Shown here in pieces: positions 44,723-52,328 of a DNA stretch of 64,000 nucleotides. Under the pieces are notes generated by a model. That model ran no database searches and was not told the origin of the DNA. It saw nothing but the letters and a program-made list of their open reading frames with translations. Position 1 is the stretch's first letter. Each line of letters begins with the position of its first letter. Made by a program: the position numbers and the translations under genes. The stretch is from an uncultured Prevotellaceae bacterium (GTDB lineage Bacteria > Bacteroidota > Bacteroidia > Bacteroidales > Muribaculaceae), in assembly GCA_946406035.1 (NCBI GenBank), contig CAMJJG010000003.1:1-64000 (forward strand), given 5' to 3'.

Positions 44723-45583
44723 ATGAAGAAATTTTACATGTTTCTGGCAGCTGCTGCCGCAATGACGATGAGCGCTCAGGCCCAAAACCTGAACTATGGC
44801 GCCATCGAGGTGGGTGACTTTGAGACCCCGACCGAGTTCTACAACGGTTCCTACTTTGACATGGCACCGACCAACTTCTATCTGGCACATACTGGCGTGC
44901 AGATGATCTATGGTGCTGACGAGATTGGTCAGATGAATGGGATGACCGACGTGATGATTAACAAGCTGTCCTTTAAGTTTAATAGCAACGGCGCGTGGGA
45001 GACAATCTACCGCGACGTGAAGGTGTATCTCGAGGAGACTGATGCCACCCAGTTTGCAGTGGTCGAGGGTGTGAAGCAGTTCTTCACGTTTGACCACCCG
45101 GTTCTTGAGACATCGGTAGAGTATGACATGGTAGAGTTCTTTGGCGAGGACAAGGTGATGGAATTTGACCTGGGTGAGACTCCGTTTGCCCTGTCGGCTG
45201 GCAAGAACCTGCTGGTGACCATCGTGTTTGACGCTATCGATGACGACAACTGCACGATCGGCAGCGACTATGCTCCGTTCTACACCTCGGGCATCCGCGG
45301 TGGCAAGGCTATGCTCTATACCGACAACTGGACGAGCTTTATCGAGTATGCTCAGGGCGAAGACTTCCCCGATGCAACCTCGATGCTGGGCTGCGGCACC
45401 AACGTCGAACTGCCCGTCACCCTGTTCAACTACAGCTATGCCGGCTCGTCGAGCATCAGTGAGGTGACCGTCGGCAAGAGCGGTGACGATGCCTACTACA
45501 ACTTGATGGGACAAAAGTTCAGCGCCGGCAATCTGCCCGCTGGCATCTACATCCACAATGGCAAGAAGGTGATGGTCAAGTAA
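44723..45583 (+). CDS. Secreted beta-sandwich protein with T9SS-like C-terminal motif
   Basis: 286 residues. Signal peptide about 1-20 (MTMSAQAQ). The middle shows the same layout as the repeat domain of the following dockerin proteins: a GMTDVMINKLSFKF strand, RDVKVYLEETD, then FALSAGKNLLVTIVFDA, corresponding to the GQ.INS..FY, .VSMGET and GGNLV... strands there. The C-terminus, YYNLMGQKFSAGNLPAGIYIHNGKKVMVK in parts, is a type A sorting-domain-like module instead of a dockerin. No clear own promoter is seen in the 92-bp gap. Function unknown; likely a surface or secreted binding protein. Confidence 0.75.
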   Translation: MKKFYMFLAAAAAMTMSAQAQNLNYGAIEVGDFETPTEFYNGSYFDMAPTNFYLAHTGVQMIYGADEIGQMNGMTDVMINKLSFKFNSNGAWETIYRDVKVYLEETDATQFAVVEGVKQFFTFDHPVLETSVEYDMVEFFGEDKVMEFDLGETPFALSAGKNLLVTIVFDAIDDDNCTIGSDYAPFYTSGIRGGKAMLYTDNWTSFIEYAQGEDFPDATSMLGCGTNVELPVTLFNYSYAGSSSISEVTVGKSGDDAYYNLMGQKFSAGNLPAGIYIHNGKKVMVK

Positions 45584-45611
45584 ACCGTCAAGGTCTAACT
45601 AACTGAATCAT

Positions 45612-45650
45612 CATGAGGGCATTCCGCCATTGCGGCGGGGTGCCCTCATG
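45612..45650. terminator. 17-bp hairpin after the 44723 gene
   Basis: 45612-45628 pairs with 45634-45650 (two G-T pairs), 5-nt loop. No T-run follows. Confidence 0.6.
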
Positions 45651-45697
45651 CGTCGTGAGCTCGAAATACTCGTTTTCAATAATTTTGAATGAATAAT

Positions 45698-45728
45698 TTT
45701 GCAGAAATAAAATTATGTTGTAATTTTG
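45698..45728 (+). promoter_or_regulatory. Promoter of the dockerin array
   Basis: TTTG at 45698-45701 and TAATTTTG at 45721-45728 with 19-bp spacing. A second possible -7 box, TAATTTTG, lies at 45694-45701. Leader about 95 nt. Confidence 0.65.
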
Positions 45729-45826
45729 GCGGCATAAGTCAAGAATAGCACTTTATTGGTAGAAAAATCCGATTATTTGTTCAATCTTTTATTATTTATA
45801 ACACTTTTTAAAGGTTAACTACTATT

Positions 45827-47428
45827 ATGAAGAAAAATTTCAAACTCCTATCAGCTGCGCTGATGGCGCTGGCTTTGACAGTGCCGGCACAAGCCCTAAC
45901 TTTAACCGTCTGTGACACTACCAACACCTCGAACTATGTCCCCTTCAGGAACATTGATGTCCAGGACACAGGTACCCACTCGCAGTTTATCTATCCTGCC
46001 GACATGGTCGCTGACATGAATGGCCAGCAGATCAACTCAGTCGTGTTCTATCTCAACGGTGGCCTCATGGCCAAGGACGGCCAGATTGTTGTCTCAATGG
46101 GAGAGACCGACAATGCCACCTACTCGACGGCCCGCGACTTCCGTGAGGGCCTGTCCCAGGTGGCTACCTTCTCAATGACCGAGGGTGTTACCGAGTTGGT
46201 TGTCGACTTTGACACTCCTTACACCTATGCCGGTGGCAACCTGGTGATGGACTTCTATGTTGCCGAGGGTGGCGATGACAACTACTATGGTTGGAACGCC
46301 TTCTATGGCAAGAACACCAGCAACTATGCCGCAATCGGTACCAACGGCTCGATGGCTACCTTCCTGCCCAAGGCCACATTTGACTACGGCGTTCCCGCCG
46401 AGTGGGGTGCCAAGGTCGCTCCCGCCGAGGTAACCTTCAAGACCATCCGTGCCGAGCGCGAGGACGTGCAGACCATCGTCTTGCGCAACACCGGCCTCAA
46501 CGCTTTCACTCCCGTGTTTGGCGCTCTCGAGGCTCCCTTCAGCGTAGAGGCTCAGGCCGTTGAACTGGCCGGTGCCGCTACGATGGAGATCCCCGTGAAG
46601 TTTGCGCCTATGGCCGAGGGTGAGTACAGCGCTACGCTGACCATCGACTGTGGCCAGGCTGGCATACTCGAGGTTGCCCTCAACGGTACCGCCCTCGAAG
46701 CTGCCAACGAGGTAACCGTTTGTGACAACACCACAACCAACAAGTACATCCCCACCTATGGTCTGTACTTTGACGACACTGCAACCAATGCCCAGATGAT
46801 CTATCCCGCCGACAAGTTGACCGACCTCGTGGGTAAGGAAATCACTGGCCTCACCTTCTATGCCGAGGCTGCCACTGGCCTGAAGAACGGTACCTTCCAG
46901 CTCTCGATGATGATGACCGACCAGACTGAGTTTACCACCGCCGAGATGATGACCGGCATGACCGTTGTCGCTACCTTGACTCCCGATCCCGAGTCCAACA
47001 TGCTGACCTTTACCCTCGACACTCCGTTCCTCTACACTGGCGGCAACCTTGCCATCGAGAACAACGTGATCGTGGCTGGTAACTACAAGTCCAACAACTT
47101 CTATGGCGAGAGCGTTGCCTATAATGCAAGTGCCTATGCCTACAACAACTGGGGTGTAGAGATTTACCCGGAAAGCTTCTTGCCCAAGGCAACCTTCCTG
47201 TACAAGGACGGTGGTGACACCCCCGAGCCCCAGGTAATGCGTGGCGACGTCAATGGTGACGAGAACGTGAATATCGCCGATGTTACCGCCCTTATCGACT
47301 ACCTGCTGAGCGGTAACGAGGAGGGTATAGTCCTGGCTAACACCGACAGCAACGGTGACAGCGCAACCAACATTGCCGACGTTACCGCCCTGATCGACTA
47401 CCTGCTGAGTGGCGCTTGGGCCGAGTAA
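45827..47428 (+). CDS. Secreted dockerin protein, array member 1 (two-domain)
   Basis: 533 residues. Signal peptide about 1-23 (KLLSAALMALALTVPAQA). Domain A1 (about 25-185) with QFIYPADMVADMNGQQINSVVFYL and TPYTYAGGNLVMDFYV. An Ig-like choice-of-anchor-D/ASH-type domain (about 195-292: VTFKTIRAEREDVQTIVLRN, IPVKFAPMAEGEYSATLTID). Domain A2 (about 298-460) repeats A1: QMIYPADKLTDLVGKEITGLTFY and TPFLYTGGNLAIEN. DTPEPQ linker, then two dockerin calcium loops DVNGDENVNIAD and DSNGDSATNIAD. No enzyme motif. The module order suggests a non-catalytic surface or scaffold-attached protein. I do not recognise the A domain. Confidence 0.82.
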   Translation: MKKNFKLLSAALMALALTVPAQALTLTVCDTTNTSNYVPFRNIDVQDTGTHSQFIYPADMVADMNGQQINSVVFYLNGGLMAKDGQIVVSMGETDNATYSTARDFREGLSQVATFSMTEGVTELVVDFDTPYTYAGGNLVMDFYVAEGGDDNYYGWNAFYGKNTSNYAAIGTNGSMATFLPKATFDYGVPAEWGAKVAPAEVTFKTIRAEREDVQTIVLRNTGLNAFTPVFGALEAPFSVEAQAVELAGAATMEIPVKFAPMAEGEYSATLTIDCGQAGILEVALNGTALEAANEVTVCDNTTTNKYIPTYGLYFDDTATNAQMIYPADKLTDLVGKEITGLTFYAEAATGLKNGTFQLSMMMTDQTEFTTAEMMTGMTVVATLTPDPESNMLTFTLDTPFLYTGGNLAIENNVIVAGNYKSNNFYGESVAYNASAYAYNNWGVEIYPESFLPKATFLYKDGGDTPEPQVMRGDVNGDENVNIADVTALIDYLLSGNEEGIVLANTDSNGDSATNIADVTALIDYLLSGAWAE

Positions 47429-47476
47429 TATTGCATCCTTGCTTAAGTAAAAGCGAAATAACCAATTTTCAACGAT

Positions 47477-47512
47477 GTCAGGCTCTCCTCTCGACCATGA
47501 CGAGAGCCTGAC
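47477..47512. terminator. Hairpin after array member 1
   Basis: Perfect 11-bp stem, 47477-47487 with 47502-47512. No T-run follows. Confidence 0.5.
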
Positions 47513-47577
47513 TATTGAAAAACCTTCAGAAAAACGTATTATTAACATATTCTAACCAATCAATCAATTATTATTTT

Positions 47578-48366
47578 ATGAAAAAAAGTTTTAAACTCCT
47601 GAGTGCTGCGTTTGTTGCGCTGGCAGGCATTGTTAGTGCACAAGCAACCGAATTGACAGTGTATGAAGGAACCGCAACCAACGAAGGCGCTCCTTTCTAT
47701 GCCTACCAGTTTGACAACGAGGATTACATTACCCAGACGATCTACCCCGAGGCTGCACTGGCAGACTTGCAGGGTCAATCGATCAGTTCGATTAAGTTTT
47801 ATGTTGCCGATGAGGGTGGCGTGGTAGAGAACAACGTCAAGTTGGCTGTATCTGTTGGCATGACGAGCGAGGCTTCTTACTCTAGCTGGAGCCCCGTGGC
47901 AATTACCGGCTTGACTCACGTTGCCGATGTCACGATGAATGCAGGTGACACCGAAATCGTGGTTAACTTTGATGCCCCCTTTGTTTATGAGGGAGGTAAT
48001 TTTGTGATTGAGACCAAGGTGATCGAGGCTGGTACCTGGACCAATATGAACTTCTATGGCGTGGTGGCCGACGTGAACAATGTGCTTCACCAGCGCTATT
48101 CCAGCGGTGTTGACGCTTTCTATCCCAAGGCCACTTTCACCTATGGCGGTGGTGACACCCCCGAGCCCGAGGTGCTGCGTGGTGACGTCAATGGTGACAA
48201 GAACGTGAACATCGCCGATGTTACCGCCCTGATCGACTACCTGCTGAGTGGTAACGAGGAGGGTGTCGTCCTGGCCAATGCCGACTGCAACGTTGATAAC
48301 GCAACCAACATTGCCGACGTTACCGCTCTGATCGACTTCCTGCTGAGTGGCGCTTGGTCCAACTAA
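47578..48366 (+). CDS. Secreted dockerin protein, array member 2 (one-domain)
   Basis: 262 residues from the ATG at 47578, chosen because it begins with the same MKKSFKLLSAA signal start as its neighbours; an in-frame start at 47515 adds 21 residues that break the signal peptide. A single A domain (about 25-185: QTIYPEAALADLQGQSISSIKFY, APFVYEGGNFVIETKVIEAG), no ASH domain, DTPEPE linker, then dockerin loops DVNGDKNVNIAD and DCNVDNATNIAD. It is a minimal version of members 1, 3 and 4. Function unknown. Confidence 0.82.
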   Translation: MKKSFKLLSAAFVALAGIVSAQATELTVYEGTATNEGAPFYAYQFDNEDYITQTIYPEAALADLQGQSISSIKFYVADEGGVVENNVKLAVSVGMTSEASYSSWSPVAITGLTHVADVTMNAGDTEIVVNFDAPFVYEGGNFVIETKVIEAGTWTNMNFYGVVADVNNVLHQRYSSGVDAFYPKATFTYGGGDTPEPEVLRGDVNGDKNVNIADVTALIDYLLSGNEEGVVLANADCNVDNATNIADVTALIDFLLSGAWSN

Positions 48367-48390
48367 TTGATTAAACACTCAACAACCGAC

Positions 48391-48445
48391 AATTAAGCAT
48401 GAGACGGCCTGTAACCACAAGACCAGCCTCGTGCTTAATTGTTTG
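48391..48445. terminator. Hairpin after array member 2
   Basis: 13-bp stem with one G-T pair, 48391-48403 with 48428-48440, then GTTTG. Confidence 0.55.
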
Positions 48446-48519
48446 TGACAAGCTTCCAACTGATTGACACAATACATTATAGATACTATTTTTATCATTC
48501 ACTTTTTAAATTGTTCTTT

Positions 48520-50130
48520 ATGAAAAAAAGTTTTAAACTCATGTCGGCCGCGCTGATGGCGCTGGCCATAACCGTTCCTGCCCAGGCCGAGGTGATCACT
48601 TTCTTTGACGGCACCGACCAGAGCGAGTATAGCCCTATCTATGCTTACAACAACGACGCTGTGGACCACGCCGTACAGACAATCCTGCCGGCCTCTTATC
48701 TGAGCGCCATCGAGGGAGCTACCATCAACTCGATGAAGTTCTACATTGCCGACCAGGCTGGCAACCAGATGACCAGCGGCAAGTATGCCATCTCAATTGC
48801 AACGACCGAGTTGAATTCTTTCTATAACGAACTGGCAACTGGCTTGACCAAGGTTGCCGAGGTTGCAATGACTGCTGGCGAGACCGAGATTCTCGTCAAC
48901 TTTGACCAGCCCTGGTTCTATGAGGGTGGCAACATTATTATCGAGGCCAAGGTGATCGAAGCTGGAAATTATACCCATGTCAACTTCGCTGGTCAGACCG
49001 CCGCAGGCGCTGCCAATGTGATCTATGGCCAGTGGACGAAGTACACCACGGGTTTCTATCCCAAGACCACCGTTGACTTTGAACCCGCTGAGGATATGGC
49101 TGTAATCAGCACCCGCACCCTTGACTTCGGCCAGCTTTATCCTGACCAGCAAGCCGAGCCCCAGACGTTCACCGTCAAGAATTTGGGCAAGAATGCGTTC
49201 ACTCCCGTGTTCAGCACCGTTGCCGCTCCCTTCGGTGTAACTCCCGCTCCCGCCCAGATCGCGGCTGGCGAGTCGGTAGAGTACACCGTGACCTTTGCTC
49301 CCACCGAGCTGGGCGAGTACAACCAGACCCTGACAATCGACTGCGGCGCTGCCGGCCAGTTCGAGGTCGCCCTGAGCGGTGTGATGGTCGAGCGTCCCAG
49401 CGAGATCGTGGTGGCTGCCGGGGAGGCAACTCACAATAATGTTCCTGTTAACATGGGTTCCTATGACTACTCTGCTGGCAACAACCAGTCCCAGATGATC
49501 TACAATGCCGACATGTTGACCGACCTGGTGGGCAAGAAGATCAATGGCATCAAGTTCCACACCTCTGCTCCCCTGCAAGCCCTGAACGGTGGTAACATCC
49601 AGCTCTCGATCAAGGTCGTTGAGCAGAGTGCTTTTGAGAGCGATGCCGCTATCGACGGCATGACCGTAGTCGCTCATGGTGCTCCCGTCCTGGGTGAGAG
49701 TGAGATCGTGTTCAACTTCGACGAGCCCGTCCTCTATGAGGGTGGCAACCTCGCTGTTGAGGCTCTGGTGGTCGAGGCTGGTAGCTTCAGCTTCAAGGAT
49801 GCCTTCCTGGGCACTACCACTACCGATTATGTTTCCTATGCCCACTTCAATGACCTGGGTTGGGAGACCCACGCTTACAAGTTCCTGCCCATGACTACCT
49901 TCAGCTATGTGAAAGAGGATACTCCCGAGCCCGTTGTAGTGCGTGGTGATGTTAATGGCAATGGTGATGTGAACATCGCCGATGTTACCGCCCTGATCGA
50001 CTACCTGCTGAGTGGTAACGGAGAGGGCATCGTCATCGAGAATGCCAAGTGCAATGCCGACGATGACGTGAACATCGCCGACGTGACCGCTCTGATTGAC
50101 TATCTGCTGAGTGGTGCTTGGGCCAATTGA
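48520..50130 (+). CDS. Secreted dockerin protein, array member 3 (two-domain)
   Basis: 536 residues from the ATG at 48520; the upstream in-frame start at 48439 lies in the preceding hairpin. Signal peptide KLMSAALMALAITVPAQA. A1 (about 25-180), ASH-type domain (about 190-292: TLDFGQLYPDQQAEPQTFTV, VTFAPTELGEYNQTLTID), A2 (about 298-460: QMIYNADMLTDLVGKKINGIKFH), DTPEPV linker, dockerin. The first loop DVNGNGDVNIAD is regular; the second, KCNADDDVNIAD, has Lys instead of Asp at position 1, so it may bind calcium poorly. Ends at a strong terminator. Confidence 0.82.
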   Translation: MKKSFKLMSAALMALAITVPAQAEVITFFDGTDQSEYSPIYAYNNDAVDHAVQTILPASYLSAIEGATINSMKFYIADQAGNQMTSGKYAISIATTELNSFYNELATGLTKVAEVAMTAGETEILVNFDQPWFYEGGNIIIEAKVIEAGNYTHVNFAGQTAAGAANVIYGQWTKYTTGFYPKTTVDFEPAEDMAVISTRTLDFGQLYPDQQAEPQTFTVKNLGKNAFTPVFSTVAAPFGVTPAPAQIAAGESVEYTVTFAPTELGEYNQTLTIDCGAAGQFEVALSGVMVERPSEIVVAAGEATHNNVPVNMGSYDYSAGNNQSQMIYNADMLTDLVGKKINGIKFHTSAPLQALNGGNIQLSIKVVEQSAFESDAAIDGMTVVAHGAPVLGESEIVFNFDEPVLYEGGNLAVEALVVEAGSFSFKDAFLGTTTTDYVSYAHFNDLGWETHAYKFLPMTTFSYVKEDTPEPVVVRGDVNGNGDVNIADVTALIDYLLSGNGEGIVIENAKCNADDDVNIADVTALIDYLLSGAWAN

Positions 50131-50163
50131 TCTGACTTAGACCGACAACTGAATCAAAATGAG

Positions 50164-50193
50164 ACAGGCTCCCGCGTGGGGGCCTGTTTTTGT
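50164..50193 (+). terminator. Terminator after array member 3
   Basis: 10-bp stem with one G-T pair (50164-50173 with 50178-50187), GCGT loop, followed by TTTTTG. Confidence 0.8.
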
Positions 50194-50235
50194 GTGAGGA
50201 TTCTGATGAGCGAAGCGCAAATAGTGATGTATTTT

Positions 50236-50266
50236 TTTGAAAAATAGAATAATATTCGTAATTTTG
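50236..50266 (+). promoter_or_regulatory. Promoter of array member 4
   Basis: TTTG at 50236-50239 and TAATTTTG at 50259-50266, 19 bp apart. The start codon is about 146 bp downstream, giving a long leader in which I see no known riboswitch. Confidence 0.65.
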
Positions 50267-50412
50267 CCGTTGAATAGAGCCAGGAATTTGTATAGGAAAA
50301 TTAATTGATTTTTACCTGTTCAAGTTTCATAGTCGTCTCGAGCCTTGTGAATAGCGAGGAAGACATGGTTGAATCCTATTTTTTTATTACCTAATAACTA
50401 TTTAAAGATTTT

Positions 50413-52008
50413 ATGAAGAAAAGTTTTAAACTCCTGTCGGCTGCGCTGATGGCGCTGGCCATGACTGTACCTGTAATGGCTAACACCCAGTTGACCCTGT
50501 TTGACGGGGACGAGTCAGCCTATGCTCCCATCGACAACTCTTACCTTGACGAGGTGGGGACGCGTGTGCAGGTGCTCTATCCTGCCGAGAGCCTGACCGC
50601 AATGCGTGGCGAGTTCATTAATTCGGTAAAGTTCTACACCATTGATCCGATTACCGAGGGCGGCGCCCAGTTGGATATCGCAATGGGCGAGACATTTAAG
50701 TCTAACTATGAGGATGTGACCTATGTCGAGGGCTTAACCCAGATGACTTCCTACTCGATGGTCAGCGGTGTTACCGAGGTCGAGTTTGTCTTCAATAGCC
50801 CCTATCTTTATAACGGTGGTAATCTTGTCATCGAGACGGTCGTTACCCAGGCATCGATGTATTGCTTCATCCCCTTCATTGGTGACCGTCCCTTGTACTA
50901 TAGCATGATTGGCCGTGGCCAGATCAGCAAGTTCCTGCCCAAGGTCACGTTTGACTATGGCACAGCCGAGGAGAATTCGGCTAAGGTGGTTCCCAACGAG
51001 GTAACCTTTAACACAATTCGCGCCGAGCGCACCGACGTGCAAACCGTTGTCCTGACCAACAATGGCTTGAACAGCTTCACCCCCTCGTTCAGCGTCGGGG
51101 CTCCCTTCAGTGTAGAGAACCCCAACATCGTTCTGCTCGCTGGTGAGTCGATTGAGGTTCCTGTGACCTTCGCTCCCATGGCTGCCGGCACCTACACCGG
51201 CACGCTGACCATCGACTGTGGTGCCGCTGGCGTCCTCGAGGTGGCCCTGAACGGTGAGGCCCGCGTTGCTGCCGATGACATCGTGATCGGTGACGAGACC
51301 GACTATGCAAGCTATCTGCCCATCTATGGCTCTGACATTGATGTTGTGGGAACCCAGGGACAGATGATCTATCCCGCCGAGATGCTGACCAGCATGGTGG
51401 GCAAGAATATTCTCGCCCTGCGCTTCCACACTAAGGATAACATTGAGATGAACGGTGGCGTGATCCAACTGTCGTTCAAGACGGTTGACGAGACCTCGTT
51501 TGCCCAGGCCACTCCCGCGACCGAGCTGACCGCTGTTGCAACCGCTGTTCCCGTTTATGGCGGTACCGATCTGGAGTTCATCCTTGACCAGCCCTATAGC
51601 TATACTGGCGGCAATCTGCTGGTTGAGTGCCTCGTGACCCAGGCTGGTGTGACCAACTACAGGCCCACCTACTTCTACGGCACTCCTTATGAGGACTTCT
51701 ATCCCGGCCTTTATACCTCGATTTGGGGCTATAGCATGGAGACCGAGCTCGTTCCCTTCTTGCCCAAGGCTACCTTCTCGGTAGAGAAGAGTGGTGACAC
51801 TCCCGAGCCCCAGGTAATGCGTGGTGACGTCAATGGCGACGAGAACGTGAACATTGCTGACGTTACCGCCCTGATCGACTACCTGCTGAGCGGTAATGAG
51901 GAGGGCGTCGTACTGGCTAACGCCGACTGCAACGTTGACAACGCAATCAACATTGCCGACGTTACCGCCCTGATCGACTACCTGCTGAGCGGTGCATGGA
52001 ATAACTAA
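50413..52008 (+). CDS. Secreted dockerin protein, array member 4 (two-domain)
   Basis: 531 residues. Signal peptide KLLSAALMALAMTVPVMA. A1 (about 25-180: QVLYPAESLTAMRGEFINSVKFY), ASH-type domain (about 190-290; VTFNTIRAERTDVQTVVLTN, nearly the member 1 sequence), A2 (about 295-455: QMIYPAEMLTSMVGKNILALRFH), DTPEPQ linker and dockerin loops DVNGDENVNIAD and DCNVDNAINIAD. Its dockerin-coding DNA is almost the same as that of members 1 and 2, while the A domains differ, pointing to gene conversion or strong selection on the dockerin. Own promoter and terminator-like structures downstream. Confidence 0.82.
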   Translation: MKKSFKLLSAALMALAMTVPVMANTQLTLFDGDESAYAPIDNSYLDEVGTRVQVLYPAESLTAMRGEFINSVKFYTIDPITEGGAQLDIAMGETFKSNYEDVTYVEGLTQMTSYSMVSGVTEVEFVFNSPYLYNGGNLVIETVVTQASMYCFIPFIGDRPLYYSMIGRGQISKFLPKVTFDYGTAEENSAKVVPNEVTFNTIRAERTDVQTVVLTNNGLNSFTPSFSVGAPFSVENPNIVLLAGESIEVPVTFAPMAAGTYTGTLTIDCGAAGVLEVALNGEARVAADDIVIGDETDYASYLPIYGSDIDVVGTQGQMIYPAEMLTSMVGKNILALRFHTKDNIEMNGGVIQLSFKTVDETSFAQATPATELTAVATAVPVYGGTDLEFILDQPYSYTGGNLLVECLVTQAGVTNYRPTYFYGTPYEDFYPGLYTSIWGYSMETELVPFLPKATFSVEKSGDTPEPQVMRGDVNGDENVNIADVTALIDYLLSGNEEGVVLANADCNVDNAINIADVTALIDYLLSGAWNN

Positions 52009-52015
52009 GGGGAAC

Positions 52016-52153
52016 GATATGGCAGTTGGCCCATCGTTGATTTAGCTTCGGCAAAGCCAGTAATGCTAATGAAAGCTGATTCAATGAATAAACACAAGGA
52101 AGACGTGTAATTAGCATTAGCCCCAGCAAGGGGCTTGGGCCAACATCTATATC
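52016..52153. ncRNA. Candidate multi-branched structured RNA or short inverted-repeat element
   Basis: An outer stem pairs 52016-52033 with 52136-52153 (16 of 18 positions paired, one G-T). Inside are a small hairpin at 52045-52057 (GCTT with AAGC), a perfect 10-bp stem 52061-52070 with 52110-52119, and a hairpin GCCCC/GGGGC at 52120-52134. Together they form a four-way-junction-like fold. It begins 8 bp after the stop of array member 4. Either a 3' UTR/ncRNA or a small mobile inverted-repeat element; no target duplication is visible. I do not recognise a known RNA family. Confidence 0.45.
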
Positions 52154-52203
52154 ATTGCCTGAACCTAACCGCCCGGATAGGTTAACATATCTAGATTTAC
52201 TTG

Positions 52204-52238
52204 TCAATGGCAGGACCCCCACGCGGCCCTGCCATTGA
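52204..52238. terminator. Hairpin upstream of the DUF5723 gene
   Basis: Perfect 11-bp stem, 52204-52214 with 52228-52238, 13-nt GC-rich loop. No T-run. May end transcripts of the dockerin array. Confidence 0.5.
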
Positions 52239-52328
52239 TGTTGTGAAATTATTTGGACAGGAGGCTGGTGAATATTTGTGTAATTGGATTATTTTGTCGA
52301 AATTTGCAGTTGTAACCCAAAAAAATCG

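Larger units (their letters stand above)
52009..52328. other. Intergenic region after the dockerin array
   Basis: 320 bp without a supportable gene. It contains the structured element 52016-52153, a small hairpin at 52162-52183 and an 11-bp hairpin at 52204-52238. Confidence 0.6.

Noticed and set aside
52016-52153. Known riboswitch or tmRNA/6S-type RNA
   Set aside because: None of the conserved cores I know (TPP, cobalamin, SAM, FMN, glycine) is present, and it lies after, not before, a gene.
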